DNA of 47,409 nt, from NCBI GenBank assembly GCA_026627385.1, contig JAPNUR010000024.1, positions 1 to 47,409 on the forward strand, read 5' to 3'. Below are positions 9,764 to 19,098 of the stretch, piece after piece. Under the pieces are notes generated by a model. It had not been told where the DNA came from. It saw nothing but the letters and a program-made list of their open reading frames with translations, and ran no database searches. This stretch comes from Bacillota bacterium. GTDB lineage: Bacteria; Bacillota; Sulfobacillia; Sulfobacillales; Sulfobacillaceae. The translations under genes were made by a program, and so were the position numbers. Every line of letters begins with the position of its first letter. Position 1 is the stretch's first letter.

Positions 9764-10744
9764 ATGCTGGGTAAGCGCGGCGCACGCATCGAGACTGGCT
9801 GGCAAATTGCGGGATATCGGGCCATTGTCATGGAAAACGCGGTGCTCCGGGTGGTGATGTTGCCTGACAAAGGCATGGATATTGTGGAGTTACTGTATAA
9901 GCCGCGCGATGTCGATTTTACCGCGTCGACCCCGTGGGGGTTAAGTCCTCCGGACAGCGGCAATTTCCTGGATCGGTACGAGGGCGGCTTTCAGATTATT
10001 TTTCCCAATGGCGGGCTGCCCAGCGAATATCGCGGCGCGCCGTTAGGGCAACACGACGAGGTGGCGCTCAGCGCCTGGGAGTGGCACAGTCATGAGGATC
10101 GGCACGGGGTTCAAGTGGTGGCCACGTTGGCGCTGCGCAAAACCCCGTTTGCCTATCAACGAGTGGTTCGCTTGGCTCCAGACAGTCCGCATCTTTACTG
10201 TGAGGACAAGGTGATCAACCGGTCGCCGTTTGACCAGGCGGCTATGTGGGGACAACACTTAGCCTTTGGCCCGCCCTTCCTCGCCCCGTCGTGCCGTCTG
10301 GCCACCGGCGCTCGGGCGGTGCTGGTGGTGGACGAGCCGCTCGCTCCACGGCGCTTTAAGCCGGGCCGCTATGCCTGGCCTTGGGTGGAGGGTGTTGACG
10401 GACGCGTGTGGGATTTGCGTAATGTGCCACCCCCCGATGGGACGCACGATATGGCGTATCTCACAGAGTTTGCCGAGCCGTGGTATACCCTTGAGAATCC
10501 GGACCTTGGAGTGGGCGTTCGCGTCTCGTGGGATAACAGCGTGTGGCCGCAGTGTTGGGTGTGGCAAGAAGGCGGCGCGGATGGCTATCCTTGGTACGGT
10601 CGACATTACAGTCTGGGGCTTGAGCCCTTTTGCGGGTATCCCACGCATGGGCTAGATGCCGCGATTCGCAACGGATCGGCGCTCAAGTTGCCAGGAGGTG
10701 CTGAGATTGTGGGACGGCTGGATATTGTCGCCTACGGCGTGTAG
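9764..10744 (+). CDS. DUF4432 protein, aldose 1-epimerase-like fold
   Basis: A 326-residue protein of the DUF4432 family, related to galactose mutarotase. Recognisable features are the N-terminal RVVMLPDKGMDIVELLYK, the GGFQIIFPNGG loop, WGQHLAFGPPFL, and the C-terminal RHYSLGLEPFCGYPTHGLD. The family fold is a beta-sandwich that binds sugars; members occur in sugar catabolic operons, where an epimerase or lyase-like role has been proposed. I infer it handles the same sugar as the adjacent SDR and the downstream Gfo/Idh/MocA enzyme. The ATG at 9764 follows an AAAGGGGGA ribosome binding site. No signal peptide is present, so it is cytoplasmic. Confidence 0.82.
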   Translation: MLGKRGARIETGWQIAGYRAIVMENAVLRVVMLPDKGMDIVELLYKPRDVDFTASTPWGLSPPDSGNFLDRYEGGFQIIFPNGGLPSEYRGAPLGQHDEVALSAWEWHSHEDRHGVQVVATLALRKTPFAYQRVVRLAPDSPHLYCEDKVINRSPFDQAAMWGQHLAFGPPFLAPSCRLATGARAVLVVDEPLAPRRFKPGRYAWPWVEGVDGRVWDLRNVPPPDGTHDMAYLTEFAEPWYTLENPDLGVGVRVSWDNSVWPQCWVWQEGGADGYPWYGRHYSLGLEPFCGYPTHGLDAAIRNGSALKLPGGAEIVGRLDIVAYGV

Positions 10745-10972
10745 TGGGCGGCGGGTCGCAGCTGAGTATGGTCTCTACTGACTCCGCATTTGGATCAAGA
10801 TGTCGCAGGCGTACACGCTCACAAAAGTCGTCAACCCCCACCCCCGCAGCTCCTGTGAAGCGAGTTGGCCACCTTGTGGGCGGCGCAGGTGCTGCAGGCC
10901 GCTCCGAGGTACTGGCGCAATAGCGTTTAGGGCGTGATGATAAGGCGCGGGAAGTCGCCGGGAATTTTTGCG

Positions 10973-11012
10973 GGCCGTTGCTGGAGGCGGTTCAGAACGG
11001 CCGTCTCTTTTT
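10973..11012 (+). terminator. possible rho-independent terminator
   Basis: Inverted repeat GGCCGTT (10973-10979) and AACGGCC (10996-11002) with a 16-nt loop, followed by a T-rich tail TCTCTTTTT. It lies 230 bp beyond the DUF4432 stop on the same strand. The long loop and the distance lower confidence. Confidence 0.35.
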
Positions 11013-11084
11013 CTATTGAAATGGCGGTGGTACGATCCCTAATACACAAGGGTATCGAGCCACAGTATGACGCGGTGGTCTCTT

Positions 11085-11310
11085 CAAAACGCGTTTGCAC
11101 GTCATCGGGTAACGGCGCATCGAAGTCAGCGGAAATGCGGATCTTTCCCCGTAAGAATTCCGGGGCGCGAGTGGGCGTGAGGTCGTTACCGGGACCAGCC
11201 GCGCCATGGGCTTGTCGGCCTTGGCCATCGTCGCTTCCTCTCCTCGACTGACGGTATCAAGCAATCGCAAACGGTGGATTTTTGCTTCGTGAATGTTTTA
11301 CCATCTTCAT
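11085..11310 (-). pseudogene. decayed Phd/VapB-type antitoxin
   Basis: Read leftward from an ATG at 11310, the sequence encodes an antitoxin broken by frameshifts. One frame gives NIH-less MKMVK, then after an extra A the next frame gives IHEAKIHRLRLLDTVSRG, then EEATMAKADKPMARLVPV. After another single-base shift it gives APEFLRGKIRISADFDAPL and PDDVQTRFE. This pattern (AGKPVARLVP, then GKIRISxDFDxPLPDDV) is typical of Phd/YefM-type VapB antitoxins, which neutralise PIN-domain toxins. At least two frame breaks make it non-functional. Just beyond, one frame reads RVILWLDTLVY then stop, which may be the remains of a VapC start, but that is weak. Confidence 0.62.
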
Positions 11311-12029
11311 GCAAGTCACCTCGAACAACTAGGTTGAGCTTAAGCTAGTGTTATTTTCGCTTTTCTCAATGACCCCGCTTCGACGAGGGGGATAGGTCCA
11401 CGAGAAAGGGCAACCCGCACAGGATTGGGGCTACAGTCCAGACAATTTTGGGCGGGGACAGTACCAAATTCAAGGCGCTGCACCTGCGTCAACATGTTAT
11501 GCTGGATGAGTCAGGAAAGAGTGGGCGTCATATGTCATATGTATTGGACAAATGGAGGTCATGATGCGGGCAATGACGCTTGTTTGGCGATTGCCCAACC
11601 GGGCACGGAAGCCATCGATGTTAGCACCATGAACCAGAGTCGGACCACGGCCCGTGAGGTGACCTTAACACTCGGGGAATGTAGCACGCGGCAGGATACC
11701 CGTTACCTTAACGAAGACGGCAGGCGAGCCTCGAGTTTTGACGACATGCAAAATGTGGCCGAATGTTTCCGGACAATACTAGTCAACAGCGTTCCCGGCA
11801 TTATAAAGTGATCGCATTGTCCCCAAGCACAACAGGAGACGGTGTAGAGTTGAACATAAAGCGTAACGGGTAACGGGCTTTAATGGCGCTAACCTTGTGA
11901 AAGGAATTATTATCCCCGAGAATCCTCCGACGCCCGTGATAGGGCGGGGATACGTCGAGGAAGCCCTGGAAATTTACAAAGACAATGAGACTGAGGGAAT
12001 TCGCCCAAACCACTAAGGAGGAGGGTGTC
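11311..12029. other. long intergenic stretch without a convincing gene
   Basis: About 720 bp before the Gfo/Idh/MocA gene. A 128-residue frame (11425-11811, plus) matches nothing I recognise and has no good ribosome binding site, so I do not call it. There is a perfect palindrome AGCTTAAGCT at 11337-11346 near the decayed antitoxin start, and a small GCCC/GGGC hairpin near 11930-11945. The stretch is probably decayed accessory DNA plus the promoter region of the next gene. Confidence 0.35.
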
Positions 12030-13223
12030 ATGGCAAAAGATCGGCTGCGCGTGGCGCTCATCGGCCATCGATTTATGGGCAAGGTGCACTCCCACGCGTA
12101 CCAAATGGTCAACCAGTTAATGCAGCCACCCCTTGAGATTGAACTGGGGGTCCTGTGTGGGCGCGATGCGTCCGATGTGGCGGCCCACGCTCAGGCGTGG
12201 GGCTGGCGCGAGTGGTCAACCGATTGGCCAGCTGTGGTGGCTCGCCCGGATATTGATGCTGTCGATATTGCCACCCCTAGCGATATGCACCCGGCTATCG
12301 CTATTGAAGCTTTGCGCCACGGTAAGCACGTGTTCTGCGAAAAGCCCCTGGCCAATAGCGTGAAAGCAGCTGAAGCGATGGTGCAGGCGGCGCGTCAGGC
12401 GCGGACGGTCGCGATGGTGGGCTTCAACTATCGCCGGGCGCCAGCCTTGCAACTGGCGCATCAGCTCATTGAAAGCGGTGAGATCGGGCGCGTGTTTGAG
12501 GTGAGAGGCCTCTATTTGCAAGATTGGGCCGTTGACCCCAATGTGCCCCTTACGTGGCGATTTCGAGAAGAGGTTGCAGGGTCCGGGGCGTTGGGCGACT
12601 TGTTGACCCATGTAATTGATCTTACCCACTTTCTGGTGGGCGACTTCCAGGACGTGCTGGCTTTGCGGCAGACGTTCATTGATGAGCGGCCGATGCTCGC
12701 GAAAGCTGCAGGAGAAGGCTTAGGCCATGTTGGCGCAGGTCGCGAACAAAAAGGATCTGTTACGGTGGACGACGTGACGGCGGTGCTGGCCCACCTCAGG
12801 AATGGCGCCGTGGGGGTCTTTGAAGCGACGCGCTTCGCCACCGGCCATAAGAACGGTCTTCAGTTGGAAATTCACGGCGAGCGCGGATCGCTCCGCTTTA
12901 ATCAGGAGCGGATGAATGAATTAGAGTTTTACAGTGTGGAAGATCGCGCGGGGCTGTCGCGGGCGGGATTTCGACGCATTTTAGCCACCCATCCCGATCA
13001 CCCGTATGTGGCCTTTTGGTGGCCAGAAGGTCATATTCTCGGCTATGACGTCACCTTTGCCCACGAACTTTACGATTGGGTGAATGCCATTGCCCAAGGA
13101 ACGGTGGCGCACCCGGATTTTGAGGACGGTGTCCGTTGCCAAAAGGTGGTTGAGGCCATTGTCGCCTCATGTCAGCAGTCCCAAGCGGTGACCGTGCCTT
13201 CTCAAGACGGGTCGCGCGACTAA
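12030..13223 (+). CDS. Gfo/Idh/MocA-family sugar dehydrogenase
   Basis: A 397-residue NAD(P)-dependent oxidoreductase. The Rossmann domain starts at once (RVALIGHRFMGKVHSHAY), followed by the family lysine motif HGKHVFCEKPLANS and the catalytic GDLLTHVIDLTHFLVG, matching the GDxxxHxxD signature of inositol 2-dehydrogenase and glucose-fructose oxidoreductase relatives. It oxidises or reduces a ring hydroxyl of a sugar or inositol in the cytoplasm. The ATG at 12030 has a GGAGGAGGG site just upstream; an earlier in-frame ATG at 11985 is poorer. The next gene, a GH31 glycosidase, is 198 bp downstream. With the SDR and DUF4432 genes it suggests an oxidative route for the released sugar; the exact substrate cannot be read from sequence. 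Confidence 0.9.
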   Translation: MAKDRLRVALIGHRFMGKVHSHAYQMVNQLMQPPLEIELGVLCGRDASDVAAHAQAWGWREWSTDWPAVVARPDIDAVDIATPSDMHPAIAIEALRHGKHVFCEKPLANSVKAAEAMVQAARQARTVAMVGFNYRRAPALQLAHQLIESGEIGRVFEVRGLYLQDWAVDPNVPLTWRFREEVAGSGALGDLLTHVIDLTHFLVGDFQDVLALRQTFIDERPMLAKAAGEGLGHVGAGREQKGSVTVDDVTAVLAHLRNGAVGVFEATRFATGHKNGLQLEIHGERGSLRFNQERMNELEFYSVEDRAGLSRAGFRRILATHPDHPYVAFWWPEGHILGYDVTFAHELYDWVNAIAQGTVAHPDFEDGVRCQKVVEAIVASCQQSQAVTVPSQDGSRD

Positions 13224-13421
13224 CGTTATCAAGAGAGCTGGCAGTTGACTAGCGCGGGGTGTTGAGTCCCCATCATGCATCGCGATTGGCGGCGTTACGA
13301 AGGATGGCCTGCCCTTTTCGGGTCGAGGACAGCGTGGGGGATGGCTTTTATCCGGAAGCGGCGCTAGTGACTCATTGGCCATGTTCTACGGGTGTGAAAT
13401 GGTGAGAGAGGAGTGATGGAG

Positions 13422-15830
13422 ATGCAGCCTCTAACTGACATCCCACCGCGGGGTGCTTGGCGTGTGCGATCCGTGGACCGGGTGGAGCTTTTCAATGCTA
13501 CGACGGCGGTTGTCACGGACGAACAGGGCGAGCGCTGGCAGGTGACTCTATACCCTGGGATTGCGCGCATTCAGTGGGTCAACGGCATCGACCTCTTTCA
13601 CCAAGAGGTGCAGCCGTGGCTTCATGCCGACCTTATCGCCCAACAACTGGAGATCCGTGAAACGGCGGACGGGTGGACCGTTACCGATGGTGTCACAGCG
13701 GTCACCGTGACTCGAAGCGGCGGGATGGCGATTGCCGGGGCCGGCATCCCTCACTTTTCCTGGCATGATTGGGCCGGGTGGGGGACGAGCCGCGTGGTCG
13801 ATCTCGACCTCGATCCCCACGAGGTTGTGTTGGGCTTGGGTGAAAAAACCGGACGTCTGGATAAACGGGGTCGGCGATGGATACAGTGGGCTACCGATGT
13901 GGCTCCGCATACCGAAGACACCGATCCCTTGTATCAGGCCATCCCCATGTTTGTCATGGCTGCGCCCGGGGGTGCCCGGGGGGTGTTTGTGGCCAACACC
14001 GGCCGCACATATCAGGATTTCACCGACCCGGGCCGTGCCCGGGTAGCGGTGGACGACGGGCCGCTAACCCTGTACTGCTATGTAGGCCCGTCGTTGTCCG
14101 ACGTCTTAGAGCAGCACACCCGGGTGACCGGCCGTCCCATGCTGCCGCCCCGGTGGGCCCTCGGATGGCAGCAAAGCCGCTGGAGTTACGGGGACGAGGG
14201 AACAGTCCGCCGCATTGTGGAAGAATACCGGCGGCGCCAGATTCCCCTCGACGTGATATACCTTGATATCGACTACATGGATCGCTTTCATATCTTTAGC
14301 TGGGATCACAGCCGTTTTCCGGACCCGTCGGGCCTGATGGCAGATCTAGGCCGCGAGGGTGTACGGATTGTGACCATTGTTGATCCGGGCGTGGCGGCTG
14401 ATGACGCCGATGCTACGTATCAGGCGGGGCTCGAGCGCGACGCCTACCTCCGCTATGTTAATGGCCGCCTGTTTGAAAGTCGTGTCTGGCCAGGGCTCTG
14501 TGTGTTTCCCGATTTTTTGCGGCCTGACGTGCGCGACTGGTGGGCAGAACTGACGTCCCGTTGGGTAACCCAAGGGGTGGCAGGGGTGTGGCTTGACATG
14601 AATGAGCCTGCGCTCTTTGGCCGCGAATCGGGCCGACCCGACGCCGGAGGCTACGCGAACGATGTGGGTCTCGTTCACCAAAATCAGGCAAAGCAGTTCT
14701 TCCCCCATACGGCGGTGCATAACGTCTATGCGCTTTTAGAGGCTGAAGCCACCTACCGCGGGCTTCAGGCGGCTCATGTTGACCGCCCGTTTGTCTTAAG
14801 TCGGTCGGGTTTTGCTGGCATTCAACAGTTTGCTGCCGTGTGGACGGGCGACAATCACAGTTGGTGGGAGCATCTAGCACTCGCCATTCCCATGTGTCTA
14901 AATTTGGGCCTATCCGGCGTGCCATTTGTCGGACCAGACATTGGGGGATTTAACGAGGCACCAACAACGGAGCTTTTTGCCCGCTGGGTTGCCATGGGCG
15001 CATTCTTTCCCTTGGCTCGCATTCACACATCCAAGGATACGCCGGATCAGGAGCCCTGGGCCTTTGGCCCCGAGGTCGAAGCCATTGCCCGGCGATATAT
15101 TGTTTGGCGTTACCGCCTCTTGCCCTATTGGGACACTCTCTTCGAGGAAGCGCATCGCCAAGGGGCGCCAGTCATGCGGCCGCTCTTTTGGGAATTCCCC
15201 GACGACGAGGATAGTTATCGAGTGGCCGATGAGTTTTTAGTGGGCGCCCAGCTGTTAGTGGCTCCGGTGACGCAGCCGGGGGCAGCAGAGCGCGCGGTGT
15301 ATCTCCCCGAGACCCACTGGTATGATGTGTGGGAAAAGCGGTTCTTACCGCCAGGATGGCACCAGGTGGCCGCACCGCTGGAACGCCTCCCGCTCTTTGT
15401 AAAGGCCGGTGGCGTGTTGCCGCTGGGCCCCGAACTCCAGTCGACCGTCGGTGGCCGGGAACGCTGGGAGGCGGGTCAAGACGGTCCCACCGAGCTTTGG
15501 ATGGTGCGGGGATCGGGTCACGTGGTGGTGTACACTGACGACGGCGAGACCACGGGCCATCAGGTGGGGCAGTGGCGCCGCTTCCATGTCCGGATCAGTG
15601 ACGAGGGAAACCGCGTGATCATCGAGCTTCGCGGCGAATGGCCGGATGCGGTGACGCCGTGGCAGGTGTGCCTTCAATGTCGGCTGCAGCCCTTTGACGC
15701 GCCGCCGCGCGGCGTGACGGTCGACGGTGACGCGGTGTCTTGGCGATGGGATCCCGATCAGCGTGCGGTGGTGTGGACGATGCCGCAGCCGCTCGACCAG
15801 AGGAGCGTCCAAGTACAGATTTTTACCTAA
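13422..15830 (+). CDS. GH31 alpha-glycosidase
   Basis: An approximately 802-residue retaining alpha-glucosidase/xylosidase-type enzyme. The catalytic barrel shows GVWLDMNEPALF with nucleophile Asp392 and VWTGDNHSWWEHL with acid/base Asp477. Other family markers are ALGWQQSRWSYG, YLDIDYMDRFHIF, PFVLSRSGFAG, VPFVGPDIGGF, and the C-terminal beta domain with APVMRPLFWEFP and YLPETHWYDVW. The ATG at 13422 is 8 nt after AGGAG, better than the ATG at 13416, whose spacing is only 2 nt. No signal peptide is seen, so it acts inside the cell on imported oligosaccharides. It is the last gene of the carbohydrate region; beyond it lies decayed transposon DNA. Confidence 0.93.
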   Translation: MQPLTDIPPRGAWRVRSVDRVELFNATTAVVTDEQGERWQVTLYPGIARIQWVNGIDLFHQEVQPWLHADLIAQQLEIRETADGWTVTDGVTAVTVTRSGGMAIAGAGIPHFSWHDWAGWGTSRVVDLDLDPHEVVLGLGEKTGRLDKRGRRWIQWATDVAPHTEDTDPLYQAIPMFVMAAPGGARGVFVANTGRTYQDFTDPGRARVAVDDGPLTLYCYVGPSLSDVLEQHTRVTGRPMLPPRWALGWQQSRWSYGDEGTVRRIVEEYRRRQIPLDVIYLDIDYMDRFHIFSWDHSRFPDPSGLMADLGREGVRIVTIVDPGVAADDADATYQAGLERDAYLRYVNGRLFESRVWPGLCVFPDFLRPDVRDWWAELTSRWVTQGVAGVWLDMNEPALFGRESGRPDAGGYANDVGLVHQNQAKQFFPHTAVHNVYALLEAEATYRGLQAAHVDRPFVLSRSGFAGIQQFAAVWTGDNHSWWEHLALAIPMCLNLGLSGVPFVGPDIGGFNEAPTTELFARWVAMGAFFPLARIHTSKDTPDQEPWAFGPEVEAIARRYIVWRYRLLPYWDTLFEEAHRQGAPVMRPLFWEFPDDEDSYRVADEFLVGAQLLVAPVTQPGAAERAVYLPETHWYDVWEKRFLPPGWHQVAAPLERLPLFVKAGGVLPLGPELQSTVGGRERWEAGQDGPTELWMVRGSGHVVVYTDDGETTGHQVGQWRRFHVRISDEGNRVIIELRGEWPDAVTPWQVCLQCRLQPFDAPPRGVTVDGDAVSWRWDPDQRAVVWTMPQPLDQRSVQVQIFT

Positions 15831-15956
15831 AGCACCTTTTTCGCATTCAAATCCTGGCATGCCCCGAATTTTGAGGGGGTGGATTTAGGAGAGACCAGCC
15901 CGCACGGGCGGCTCGGTAAAGACGGTCGGGGGCATCTGCAAGGCCTCGCAAATCGC

Positions 15957-16485
15957 CTAGAACGTGGGATGATAAATCGTAGGCAAGGCAATGACCCGCG
16001 CCCCCGTGGCCGCATCGCGTGCAATGTGCCCGCTCTGCAAATGACGAATGAGCTCATGCCCCGTCGGCCGGGTCAGCACGCGCCGCGACGGCGACGGAAT
16101 GGGAATCCCCGACCGCCCCAGGCGGCGTTCCGCGAGGCTGTATAACAGACACGCCCCGCGCAACACGTATCCGGGCGCTTCGAGGCGTTCCGGCTTTTTC
16201 ACGGAGAGCGCATCGACAAAGAGCGGATCTTTGAGGCAGGGAAAATGGCGCTCGACAGGGACTTGGCCGTTGGTCCTCGGCCAAGAGTTCCGCCGCGGAC
16301 AACCGGTCGGCGGGCACCGTGGTGACGAGCTCAAACGCGCTGCGTTGTGCCACGGCGCGCTGGCGGCGGGTTTCATCCACCGGACCCGCGGTCGGCACTA
16401 CGTGCCAGGTGGTGACGGTGTCGGCGTCGGGCACCAGCAGTTCTTTTAACTGTTCCGGACAAAGACAACTTAATAGGAGCCTCAT
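15957..16485 (-). pseudogene. IS1634-type transposase fragment, frameshifted
   Basis: Leftward fragment of an IS1634-like (IS4 superfamily, DDE) transposase. The upstream half reads CPEQLKELLVPDADTVTTWH and SAFELVTTVPADRLSAAELL. Near 16265 the frame shifts and the other frame continues with VERHFPCLKDPLFVDALSVK, then YVLRGACLLYSLAERRL and RPTGHELIRHLQ. The VERHFPCLKDP block, with its conserved Glu, is the family's C-terminal catalytic signature. The N-terminal two thirds are missing. It therefore cannot be active, and marks an old insertion between the glycosidase gene and the pilus locus. Confidence 0.8.
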
Positions 16486-16860
16486 TTCCTATTTCAATAT
16501 TTCAAGGAAATCTTTGTAGGTAATTAAGAAATGACACTTTGGCGCGATTGCGTCAGCAAGAACTGGCCAATCTGTCTCGTTCCGACAGTATTGAGCCATG
16601 TCTTAAACATCCACGGAATCAGGAGATTCGAAACGAACGCGCCAAGACGCTGCACATAATGCATACGCTAATGTCTTGATGACAGCAATCCGTGCATCGG
16701 CAGGTACTCTGGCCAAGAAAGAATTGCTAGAGTCTCGCCCAAGACACAAGAAGATATGATTACTTCTACAGGGCAACCTATCATGGGAAGAATTACGAGA
16801 TATTCCAGAGAATCATTTGCAAGTGATAAAACCCTTAACACACTTGAACCAGCAAAAATT
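16486..16860. other. AT-rich stretch with broken coding-like frames
   Basis: This stretch is visibly richer in A and T than its neighbours. On the plus strand a frame from ATG 16679 reads MTAIRASAGTLAKKELLES, meets TGA at 16757-16759, then continues in the same frame with GNLSWEELRDIPENHLQVIK to TAA at 16862-16864. Another frame around 16545-16676 reads LARLRQQELANLSRSDS. They look like remains of one or more small genes but match no family I can name. Confidence 0.3.
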
Positions 16861-17160
16861 CTAACGTGATTTTCGTTTCACATCAGAACCAAACCCTTCT
16901 TGGAAAAATCGCGAACGTACCTCTTGGGCCGCGAGTTCGATTTCCGCTTTCTCCTCTTCCGTAAGATCAATGAGTAAGTCATTGACTACGTCCAATGACT
17001 CCACGTCAAATCCGCTTGGTATATTTACGCGTGGCAATCCACCTTCGCGATTACTACGACTGACTGCGAAATTTTTAAACCACATTGTACGGATCGTCTT
17101 CTTCACGTCCGATTTGGCATCCGGCTCGTTGTTCGTATTTTCATTTGGCAAATCTGACAA
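16861..17160 (-). CDS. hypothetical 99-residue acidic protein
   Basis: I do not recognise this protein. The frame extends further upstream, but the TTG at 17160 sits 8 nt after a strong AGAAGGGGGG site, so I take it as the start. The protein begins SDLPNENTNNEPDAKSDVKK, probably disordered, has a central MWFKNFAVSRSNREGGL and ends with a charged helix-like stretch (LTEEEKAEIELAAQEVRSRF). There is no signal peptide or membrane segment. The local base composition is AT-richer than the flanking pilus and glycosidase genes, which hints at recent arrival. An upstream ATG at 17208 is the alternative start. Confidence 0.5.
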   Translation of the reverse strand: MSDLPNENTNNEPDAKSDVKKTIRTMWFKNFAVSRSNREGGLPRVNIPSGFDVESLDVVNDLLIDLTEEEKAEIELAAQEVRSRFFQEGFGSDVKRKSR

Positions 17161-17263
17161 CGTAGGTTCCCCCCTTCTCTCTAGCCCTGCTACTATGTAA
17201 TTTATCATTAATAAGGTGGACCTGGCGCCAGGGAATCCTTGCTTCAAACCGCAGTGGGCCTGA

Positions 17264-17872
17264 TCATTCGGCCTGCTGGTGGATCCAGGTTTGAAATTGC
17301 CGGGTCTCCGAGGTGTCCTCCCAAAGCAAGATAGCAACCCATTGACCAGGCTCGACTTCCGATTGCCGGAGCACAGTAGCCAAGCAGTGCCAGGGGCGAT
17401 CCGGACCTTGCAAGACTAACGACAGCGCGACGCCTTCCGGCAAGGCGCGCGGGAATTGGCAACGGGTGCCGGCGGCCGAGACATCTTGCGTGACGCCTTG
17501 CACGCTGTGGCCGGGCCAGCGGCCCCAGCGCACGGTGACGAGCCAGCTCAACGGCAGGCGCCGCGCGCGCCGGCGTTCAATTGGCCGCGGCATGCCCACC
17601 AGCTGGATCACCATTAAGCCCGGGTCGTGCGTTTGCTGTTGTACTTTGACCGATTGCACCCATCGCAGTGGGGGCGCAGTCCACTCCATTTCGGCGAGCG
17701 CCTCCTGATGAAACAGGGCGGCTGCCCCTTCGTCCAACGGCCGCACGAAGAGGTAGTCGAACAAACGGTTTTCGATTTCTGCCTCTACTGTCGTCGCGCC
17801 ATAGCGCAAAATCACATGGGTGCCTTTCATGAGTGCTGTTGAGTAATCCACGGGTTTTTCGCTCCCTTGCAC
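17264..17872 (-). CDS. PilZ-domain protein, YcgR-like c-di-GMP receptor
   Basis: A 202-residue protein with an N-terminal beta domain of the YcgR type (about 10-95) and a C-terminal PilZ domain. The c-di-GMP-binding motifs are present: arginines in ERRRARRLPL (RxxxR, Arg100/101 and Arg104/105) and DVSAAG (DxSxxG, residues 130-135). It should bind cyclic di-GMP and pass the signal to a motility or pilus machine. It lies 11 bp downstream of the CpaE-like ATPase gene and in the Tad locus, so the pilus is the likely target. The start is uncertain: GTG 17872 is preceded by a weak AGGATGA, and a GTG seven codons in has a better AAGGGAG site. Confidence 0.85.
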   Translation of the reverse strand: MQGSEKPVDYSTALMKGTHVILRYGATTVEAEIENRLFDYLFVRPLDEGAAALFHQEALAEMEWTAPPLRWVQSVKVQQQTHDPGLMVIQLVGMPRPIERRRARRLPLSWLVTVRWGRWPGHSVQGVTQDVSAAGTRCQFPRALPEGVALSLVLQGPDRPWHCLATVLRQSEVEPGQWVAILLWEDTSETRQFQTWIHQQAE

Positions 17873-17883
17873 CTCATCCTACC

Positions 17884-19050
17884 TTAACGGTGCCGGCGTG
17901 TGAATGACTCAAGCCAAGCGCGAGGGCCTCGGCGTTTGTGACGCCGGCCGGTTTCTTCTTGAATCAGGCGGGAGGCCATTTCGTTAATGGCTTCCGCGAG
18001 CGAACTTTGGGGGTCGAAACGCAAGAGTGGCTCCCCTTGGTTCGCGGCTCGGGCAGGAAGATTCCCTTCCGTAGGCAGCTCGTACAGGACGGGCTGTTTT
18101 AAGGTCGCCGCGACATCCTGAACGGTGATGCCGGTTTTGGAGCCGCTGCGGTTGAGCACGAGCCGCACCTTCTTGTCATCGTAATGAAAGCCTTGGCGGA
18201 AGAGGCGCAAGGATTGCGCCACTGCCCGCAACGTGACCACGTCGGGCGTGGTAATGACCAACACCACATCGCTCAAATCCAGCGTGGTGACGTTGATTTG
18301 ATCGTACCCAGGCGACAGATCCACGACGACAAAGTGAAACGCTTGGCGCAGTACCTGAAAGATCGGGACCAGCATCTCGGCGCGAATGTCCTCGACCTCT
18401 TCCGGGGTGCGAGGGGCGGCCAGCACCGATACGTGGGGGAGGACTTCGGTCAGGGACGCCATCACCGCCTGCAGCGTGAGGGGGCCATTCATTAAGTCGC
18501 GAATGGTGGCCTTGGGGGTGGTGCCAAAAAGCGCCGCGATGTCGCCAAAGGTTAAATCGAGATCCACCACGACCACCGGGTCATGGACTTTGTCGGCAAG
18601 ACTGACAGCGAGATTCGCGCTCAGCATGGTTTTCCCGACGCCGCCTTTCGAAGAGAAAATACTGATAACACGGCCCTCGCGTTTGTCCCCGGCGATGGGG
18701 AGAGCCACACGCTCTAAGGCGGGGAATAACTCGTGCTGCCATTCAAGGCGGTCAATGAGGTCCTTGGCGCCAATGGCTAGCGCCCGCTTGGCGACAAGCG
18801 GGCCTTCAGCTCCGGCCAGCAGGATCACGGGATATGGCGCGTTTGAAAACCCGGCCAAAATCTCAGAAGACGCGTCGGTTAAAATCGCGTCGTCAAGAAT
18901 CAAGGCCCCCGGCCGTGCCTGCGATAAATCGCGGAGGGCGGTGGAGATGTCGTGGGCCGAACCCAACAGCACCACGTCCGAATGTCCTTTAAGCTCCGAG
19001 ACGATGGCGTCTTCTAGATCACGGGCCACTGCCACATACACGGTAAACAT
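17884..19050 (-). CDS. CpaE/TadZ-like pilus localisation ATPase (copy 1)
   Basis: A 388-residue protein with an N-terminal atypical receiver domain (about 1-125) and a C-terminal MinD/ParA-type ATPase. It carries the deviant Walker A SSKGGVGKT, the Walker A-prime VVVDLDLTFGD, and a Walker B-like FVVVDLSPGYD. CpaE/TadZ proteins mark the pole or site where the Tad pilus is built. The ATG at 19050 has an AAGGGGGT site 7 nt upstream. It is 48 bp downstream of the GT-C-like membrane gene and just upstream of the PilZ gene, all leftward. A second CpaE-like gene lies in the rightward operon (21926-23065); this copy is closer to the usual family pattern. Confidence 0.87.
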   Translation of the reverse strand: MFTVYVAVARDLEDAIVSELKGHSDVVLLGSAHDISTALRDLSQARPGALILDDAILTDASSEILAGFSNAPYPVILLAGAEGPLVAKRALAIGAKDLIDRLEWQHELFPALERVALPIAGDKREGRVISIFSSKGGVGKTMLSANLAVSLADKVHDPVVVVDLDLTFGDIAALFGTTPKATIRDLMNGPLTLQAVMASLTEVLPHVSVLAAPRTPEEVEDIRAEMLVPIFQVLRQAFHFVVVDLSPGYDQINVTTLDLSDVVLVITTPDVVTLRAVAQSLRLFRQGFHYDDKKVRLVLNRSGSKTGITVQDVAATLKQPVLYELPTEGNLPARAANQGEPLLRFDPQSSLAEAINEMASRLIQEETGRRHKRRGPRAWLESFTRRHR

Positions 19051-19098
19051 TGCGGACCCCCTTGGCTGCGTTCAACGTGCCCAATGGCATTGGCAGAA

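Noticed and set aside
11425-11811. 128-residue plus-strand frame in the intergenic region
   Set aside because: No known family, low-quality start, and a Cys/Met-rich start unlike the other proteins of this window.
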